A DNA stretch of 10,529 nucleotides from Micromonosporaceae bacterium (GTDB lineage: Bacteria; Actinomycetota; Actinomycetes; Mycobacteriales; Micromonosporaceae). Positions 8,391 through 10,529 of this stretch are shown here, piece after piece. Both the position numbers and the translations under genes were made by a program. Below the pieces are notes generated by a model. It was given only the letters and a program-made list of their open reading frames with translations, was not told the origin of the DNA and did no database searches. Position 1 is the stretch's first letter. The number at the start of each line of letters is the position of its first letter. The DNA lies in the NCBI GenBank assembly GCA_019690055.1, contig JADGGF010000117.1:1-10529 (forward strand), in the 5' to 3' direction.

Positions 8391-8420
8391 GATCGGTGAC
8401 CATCGGTGACGCTCGGTGTG
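8391..8420. repeat. Three tandem 10-bp repeats, possible regulator site
   Basis: GATCGGTGAC, CATCGGTGAC and GCTCGGTGTG follow one another at 8391, 8401 and 8411. The 10-bp period places each copy on the same face of the helix, as expected for cooperative binding of a small regulator. The adjoining XRE protein is the obvious candidate, by inference. Confidence 0.5.
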
Positions 8421-8504
8421 AACCCGGCGGGCACCGGGGTGCACGCGGCCCGCGGTCAACCCCGATCGGCGACCCCGATCACCGTCTCGATCGACCGGCG
8501 TGTC

Positions 8505-8523
8505 GCCGAAACATGGCCGAAAC
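8505..8523. repeat. GCCGAAAC direct repeat, 11-bp period
   Basis: The 8-base word GCCGAAAC occurs at 8505-8512 and 8516-8523. A near copy, GCCGAACGG, lies at 8347-8355. Confidence 0.4.
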
Positions 8524-8664
8524 GGGCAGCGGTGCGGGCTCGGGACACGGAACTGTCGGAATGGCGGCAGGTGGGCCGATGCACGTCACCCGCGGTCATG
8601 GCATGCTTACGCAGACAGTCACATGAGCGGGGGCGCAAGCCCGGGTTGAGTCATGACGAGGACC

Positions 8665-8671
8665 AGGGAGG
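8665..8671 (+). promoter_or_regulatory. Ribosome binding site deciding the XRE gene start
   Basis: AGGGAGG ends 5 nt before GTG 8677. The in-frame ATG at 8653 has only a weak GGGTTGAG upstream, so GTG 8677 is preferred. Confidence 0.55.
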
Positions 8672-8676
8672 AGACG

Positions 8677-9567
8677 GTGGCCACCCCGTCCGGAAGCACC
8701 GACGCGCCGGCCGGCGGCCCGACGCTGCTCCGCATGGTGGTCGGTGCGCAGCTCCGGCGCCTGCGCGAAGCCCGGGGCATCAGCCGGGAACAGGCGGGTT
8801 ACGAGATCCGCTCGTCCGAGTCGAAGATCAGCCGGATGGAGCTGGGTCGGGTCTCGTTCCGGCTGCGAGATGTCGCCGACCTGCTGACGCTCTACGGCGT
8901 CGCCGAGGACGACCCCGAGCGGGAACGCCTGCTCGGCCTGGTCCGCGAAGCGAACGCGCCGGGCTGGTGGCACCAGTTCGGCGACCTGATGCCGTCCTGG
9001 TTCCAGCCGTACGTTGGCCTCGAGTCGGCCGCGTCGGTGATCCGTACGTATGAGTGCCAGGCGATCCCGGGCCTGCTGCAGACGCGTGACTACGCGCGCG
9101 CCGTGGTCAAGGCCCTGGCGCCGGGGGCCACCGCGGCCGAGGTCGAACGCCGGGTCGAGCTGCGGGCGACCCGACAGCACCAGGTGCTGCACCGGAATCC
9201 CGCACCCGTCCTGTGGGCCGTCATCGACGAGGCGGCGTTGCACCGCCCGATCGGGGGCGTCGCGGTGCTACGCGATCAGCTCACCGCGCTCGTCGAGGCG
9301 GCGCGCGAGCCGAACATCAAGATCCAGCTCCTGCCCTTCGAGGTGGGCGGCCACGCGGGGCTCACGGGGAGCTTCACGATCCTCCGCTTCCCCGAGCAGG
9401 ACCTCTCCGACGTCATCTACGTCGAGCTGCTGACCAGTGGCCTGTTCCTGGATCGAAGCCACGACGTGGATACCTACGCCGAGGCGATGGAGCGGCTCTG
9501 CCTGCAGGCGCGCGAGCCCGACCAGACCGCGGGCATCATCGAATCGATCCTCAAAGAACTCGGCTAA
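8677..9567 (+). CDS. XRE-type helix-turn-helix regulator with DUF5753 domain
   Basis: The product (296 aa) has an N-terminal XRE/HTH_31-like domain at about 21-78 (AQLRRLREARGISREQAGYE, then SSESKISRMELGRVSFRLRD) and a C-terminal DUF5753 domain from about 95 to 290. The latter opens with PGWWHQFGDLMPSWFQPYVG and includes ECQAIPGLLQTRDYARAV (126-143). This architecture is abundant in filamentous actinomycetes, includes WhiJ-like regulators, and is usually paired with a DUF397 gene, as here. It acts in the cytoplasm, presumably binding DNA and controlling its neighbours; the DUF397 protein may modulate it. The start is GTG 8677 because of its ribosome binding site; ATG 8653 would add eight residues. 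The stop codon lies in the first of three tandem 15-bp repeats. The DUF397 gene is convergent instead of downstream in the same direction, which is unusual. Confidence 0.9.
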   Translation: MATPSGSTDAPAGGPTLLRMVVGAQLRRLREARGISREQAGYEIRSSESKISRMELGRVSFRLRDVADLLTLYGVAEDDPERERLLGLVREANAPGWWHQFGDLMPSWFQPYVGLESAASVIRTYECQAIPGLLQTRDYARAVVKALAPGATAAEVERRVELRATRQHQVLHRNPAPVLWAVIDEAALHRPIGGVAVLRDQLTALVEAAREPNIKIQLLPFEVGGHAGLTGSFTILRFPEQDLSDVIYVELLTSGLFLDRSHDVDTYAEAMERLCLQAREPDQTAGIIESILKELG

Positions 9568-9600
9568 TCGGAACTCGGCTGATCGGAACTCGGCTGACCG
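9556..9600. repeat. Three tandem 15-bp repeats spanning the XRE stop codon
   Basis: The unit GAACTCGGCT(A/G)A(T/C)CG occurs at 9556-9570, 9571-9585 and 9586-9600. The first copy encodes the last codons (Glu-Leu-Gly) and stop TAA. Copies two and three repeat these in frame with TGA stops. Read-through of each stop would add only a Ser-Glu-Leu-Gly block. Confidence 0.8.
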
Positions 9601-9635
9601 GCCGACCCGGCAGGATCTCCACCGGGCCGACCGGT
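9597..9635. terminator. Imperfect hairpin between convergent XRE and DUF397 genes
   Basis: ACCGGCCGACCCGG (9597-9610) pairs with CCGGGCCGACCGGT (9622-9635) at 12 of 14 positions around an 11-nt loop. The position, between two convergent genes, suits a bidirectional terminator without a U-tract. Confidence 0.5.
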
Positions 9636-9646
9636 GCGTCGCGGGT

Positions 9647-9695
9647 GCCGATGTGTCAGTCGGCGGGATGCGGGCCGATGCGTCAGCGGGCGAAG
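9647..9695. repeat. Degenerate ~27-bp duplication over the DUF397 stop codon
   Basis: GCCGATG(T/C)GTCAG occurs at 9647-9659 and 9674-9686, each followed by a similar CGG-rich tail. The second copy contains the DUF397 stop (TCA at 9683-9685 on the plus strand). Further 5', GGGCCGACCGGTGCGTCG (9624-9641) is a more diverged relative. Confidence 0.45.
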
Positions 9696-9907
9696 GCGTC
9701 GAACTCGCCGGCCGCCGCGCCGCGGAGGAATGCCTCGATCTCTGCGCGCGTGTAGATGAGGGCCGGCCCGTGCGGGTCGCGGCTGTTGCGGACCGCGACC
9801 GAGCCGTCGGGCAGCTTGCCCAGCTCCACGCAGTGACCGGCGGTGCTGAACCGGCTCTTCACCCACCGATCGACCGGAAGCTCGTTGGCTGGAGTTCCGT
9901 TGCGCAT
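9683..9907 (-). CDS. DUF397 domain protein
   Basis: This small protein (74 aa) consists of one DUF397 domain. WVKSRFSTAGHCVEL (15-29) and DGSVAVRNSRDPHGP (34-48), followed by TRAEIEAFLRGA (53-64), are the family core. DUF397 genes in actinomycetes typically lie next to an XRE/DUF5753 gene. Several pairs affect development or antibiotic production, and a toxin-antitoxin-like relation has been proposed; the molecular activity is not settled. Here it lies 115 bp from the XRE gene but on the opposite strand, so the two are not co-transcribed. The start is given as ATG 9907 (weak GGAAA about 7 nt upstream); ATG 9913, two codons earlier, is nearly as good. A candidate promoter (10038-10009) predicts a leader of about 95 nt. 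Confidence 0.87.
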   Translation of the reverse strand: MRNGTPANELPVDRWVKSRFSTAGHCVELGKLPDGSVAVRNSRDPHGPALIYTRAEIEAFLRGAAAGEFDAFAR

Positions 9908-9978
9908 GTGCATTTTCCGTTTCTCGCCTGGGGCACCGAACGTGCCCGCGTCCTGGTCGGGTTGAGCGGACCCGACCG

Positions 9979-9999
9979 CGGCGCCGGGGGGAGGCGCCG
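9979..9999 (-). other. Hairpin in the DUF397 leader
   Basis: CGGCGCC (9979-9985) and GGCGCCG (9993-9999) form a 7-bp stem with a 7-nt loop, some 70-90 nt before the DUF397 start codon. It lies at the very start of the predicted leader. It could affect transcript stability or attenuation, or have no role. Confidence 0.35.
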
Positions 10000-10008
10000 T
10001 GAATGCGG

Positions 10009-10038
10009 ATCTTGCCACAGGGGAATCTTCAAGTTCAA
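10009..10038 (-). promoter_or_regulatory. Candidate DUF397 promoter
   Basis: On the minus strand, TTGAAC (10038-10033), an 18-bp spacer and CAAGAT (10014-10009) approximate a vegetative promoter. Transcription would start near 10002. The -35 lies beside the palindromes at 10046-10090. Confidence 0.4.
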
Positions 10039-10045
10039 GGGAAGC

Positions 10046-10090
10046 TGCACGTGCATCAGCCGTTGCCTTTATCACGTGCGTCGGTGCACC
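10046..10090. promoter_or_regulatory. Palindrome cluster upstream of the DUF397 promoter
   Basis: TGCACGTGCA (10046-10055), CACGTG (10073-10078) and GGTGCACC (10083-10090) are perfect palindromes immediately upstream of the predicted -35. The CACGTG cores are 25 bp apart. They could be binding sites for an activator or for the neighbouring XRE protein. Confidence 0.35.
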
Positions 10091-10184
10091 ATTGTGGACA
10101 CGGAGAGTGCAGGCTGAGCGGATCACCTGCGCTCCGTCACCTGACTCCCCGGTGGCGTGCTGGAGAACCCGCGTCCCCGGGTGA

Positions 10185-10215
10185 CCGGGCGGGTGCGCGG
10201 GATGCACCCGCCCGG
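10185..10215. terminator. Perfect 12-bp hairpin, terminator-like
   Basis: CCGGGCGGGTGC (10185-10196) pairs perfectly with GCACCCGCCCGG (10204-10215) around a 7-nt loop. No gene ends next to it on either strand and no U-tract follows. It may insulate the lipoprotein gene and DUF397 promoter from each other, or end an unrecognised small transcript. The rest of 9908-10399 (492 bp) holds only the promoters and palindromes listed and no convincing gene. Confidence 0.5.
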
Positions 10216-10350
10216 ATGTTCATGTGCGCCCGCGCCGATGCGAGGGACGGTCGATGCCGGGGCGATCGGTGCGAGGGGCAGGATGGTGCACGTCGCATCC
10301 GCGTCGTCGTCGGACTCCCCATGGGTACCGGTGGCCGAGGCGGCGCCGAC

Positions 10351-10359
10351 TGCTAGCGT
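10351..10359 (+). promoter_or_regulatory. Candidate extended -10 promoter of the lipoprotein gene
   Basis: TGCTAGCGT combines an extended -10 element (TGN) with TAGCGT (10354-10359), the same hexamer as in the lysE promoter. The predicted leader is about 33 nt. No clear -35 is visible. Confidence 0.45.
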
Positions 10360-10399
10360 AAACCCCGGGTCTCACCCTTTCGCGACGATTGAGGCCGTT

Positions 10400-10529
10400 A
10401 TGTCGTTTTTGCGGGCTTGGCTGACCGGGCTGCTCGGTCTGCTCCTCGTGGCCGGCTGCACCACCGACCGCCAACCCGAGCCCGACCCACCCGACAATAC
10501 GGTGCGGACCGCCCTTCCCGATGCCGACA
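10400..10529 (+). CDS. Lipoprotein, N-terminal fragment (partial, runs off right edge)
   Basis: The frame from ATG 10400 is open for 43 codons to the window edge. MSFLRAWLTGLLGLLLVAGC is a lipoprotein signal peptide: a short basic start, a hydrophobic core, and a lipobox VAGC with the lipidated cysteine at residue 20. A Pro/Asp-rich linker (TTDRQPEPDPPDN) follows, as in many actinobacterial lipoproteins. TTGAGG about 5 nt before the ATG serves as a ribosome binding site. The mature protein would be anchored to the outer face of the membrane. Its function lies beyond the window; substrate-binding proteins and small unknown lipoproteins are both possible. Confidence 0.75.
   Translation, partial: MSFLRAWLTGLLGLLLVAGCTTDRQPEPDPPDNTVRTALPDAD

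Larger units (their letters stand above)
8219..8676. other. 458-bp divergent control region, methyltransferase / XRE regulator
   Basis: No convincing gene is present. The region holds nested inverted repeats near the methyltransferase (8261-8328), three 10-bp direct repeats (8391-8420), two GCCGAAAC elements one helical turn apart (8505-8523), and CCCGCGGTC three times (8378-8386, 8449-8457, 8589-8597). The last two CCCGCGGTC copies sit in a longer similar context beginning GCACG. It is unusually long for an actinomycete intergenic gap. Confidence 0.7.

Noticed and set aside
8219..8434. N-terminal extension of the methyltransferase to 8434
   Set aside because: The 72 additional residues do not resemble the family, whose signature begins about 20 residues after ATG 8218, and they would cover the inverted repeats of the promoter.
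9914..10207. N-terminal extension of the DUF397 protein
   Set aside because: DUF397 proteins are about 60-80 residues; the extension has no domain and overlaps the candidate promoter and palindromes.
10003..10356. 117-codon plus-strand frame
   Set aside because: No ribosome binding site, Cys/Arg-rich shadow-like composition, and it runs through the perfect hairpin at 10185-10215.

Overview
The window is very GC-rich, has strong G/C preference at third codon positions, and carries families largely confined to filamentous actinomycetes (a DUF5753-type XRE regulator, DUF397, a DUF574/PF04672-type methyltransferase). Three genes look leaderless behind TANNNT -10 boxes, a common actinobacterial arrangement. 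Order Actinomycetes is safe. A Micromonosporaceae-like or Streptomyces-like genome is plausible but cannot be fixed from this sequence. No phage, IS, CRISPR, rRNA or tRNA signal was seen.

Layout: (1) 1-222 (-), N-terminus of a Pro/Thr/Gly/Gln-rich repeat protein running off the left edge. It is divergent from (2) 421-1554 (+), a geranylgeranyl-reductase-type flavoprotein; the 198-bp gap between them holds an 18-bp tandem repeat. (3) 1580-2479 (-) and 2551-3195 (+) form a divergent LysG/ArgP regulator and LysE/ArgO exporter pair, the classical basic amino acid overflow module. (4) 3259-5682 (-), the RNA-binding factor Tex, converges on lysE across a hairpin terminator. (5) 5950-7377 (+), an SPFH/band-7 coiled-coil protein without a membrane anchor, is divergent from tex across a repeat-bearing gap. 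(6) 7415-8218 (-), a DUF574 SAM-dependent methyltransferase, and 8677-9567 (+), an XRE/DUF5753 regulator, diverge from a 458-bp control region full of short direct and inverted repeats. (7) 9683-9907 (-), a small DUF397 protein, converges on the XRE gene instead of following it in the same direction. (8) 10400 to the right edge (+), the N-terminus of a lipoprotein.

Genes 2-5 are housekeeping or metabolic. The methyltransferase, XRE regulator and DUF397 (7415-10090) form the accessory-like part: three families that recur around developmental and regulatory loci in actinomycetes, here with head-to-head and tail-to-tail orientations, tandem stop-codon repeats at the XRE/DUF397 junction, and palindromes upstream of DUF397. 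This is the best candidate for a little-described system. The other notable items are the unanchored SPFH protein and the palindromes at the tex promoter. Coordinates of short sites were read by eye and functional calls are by family recognition, not database search.
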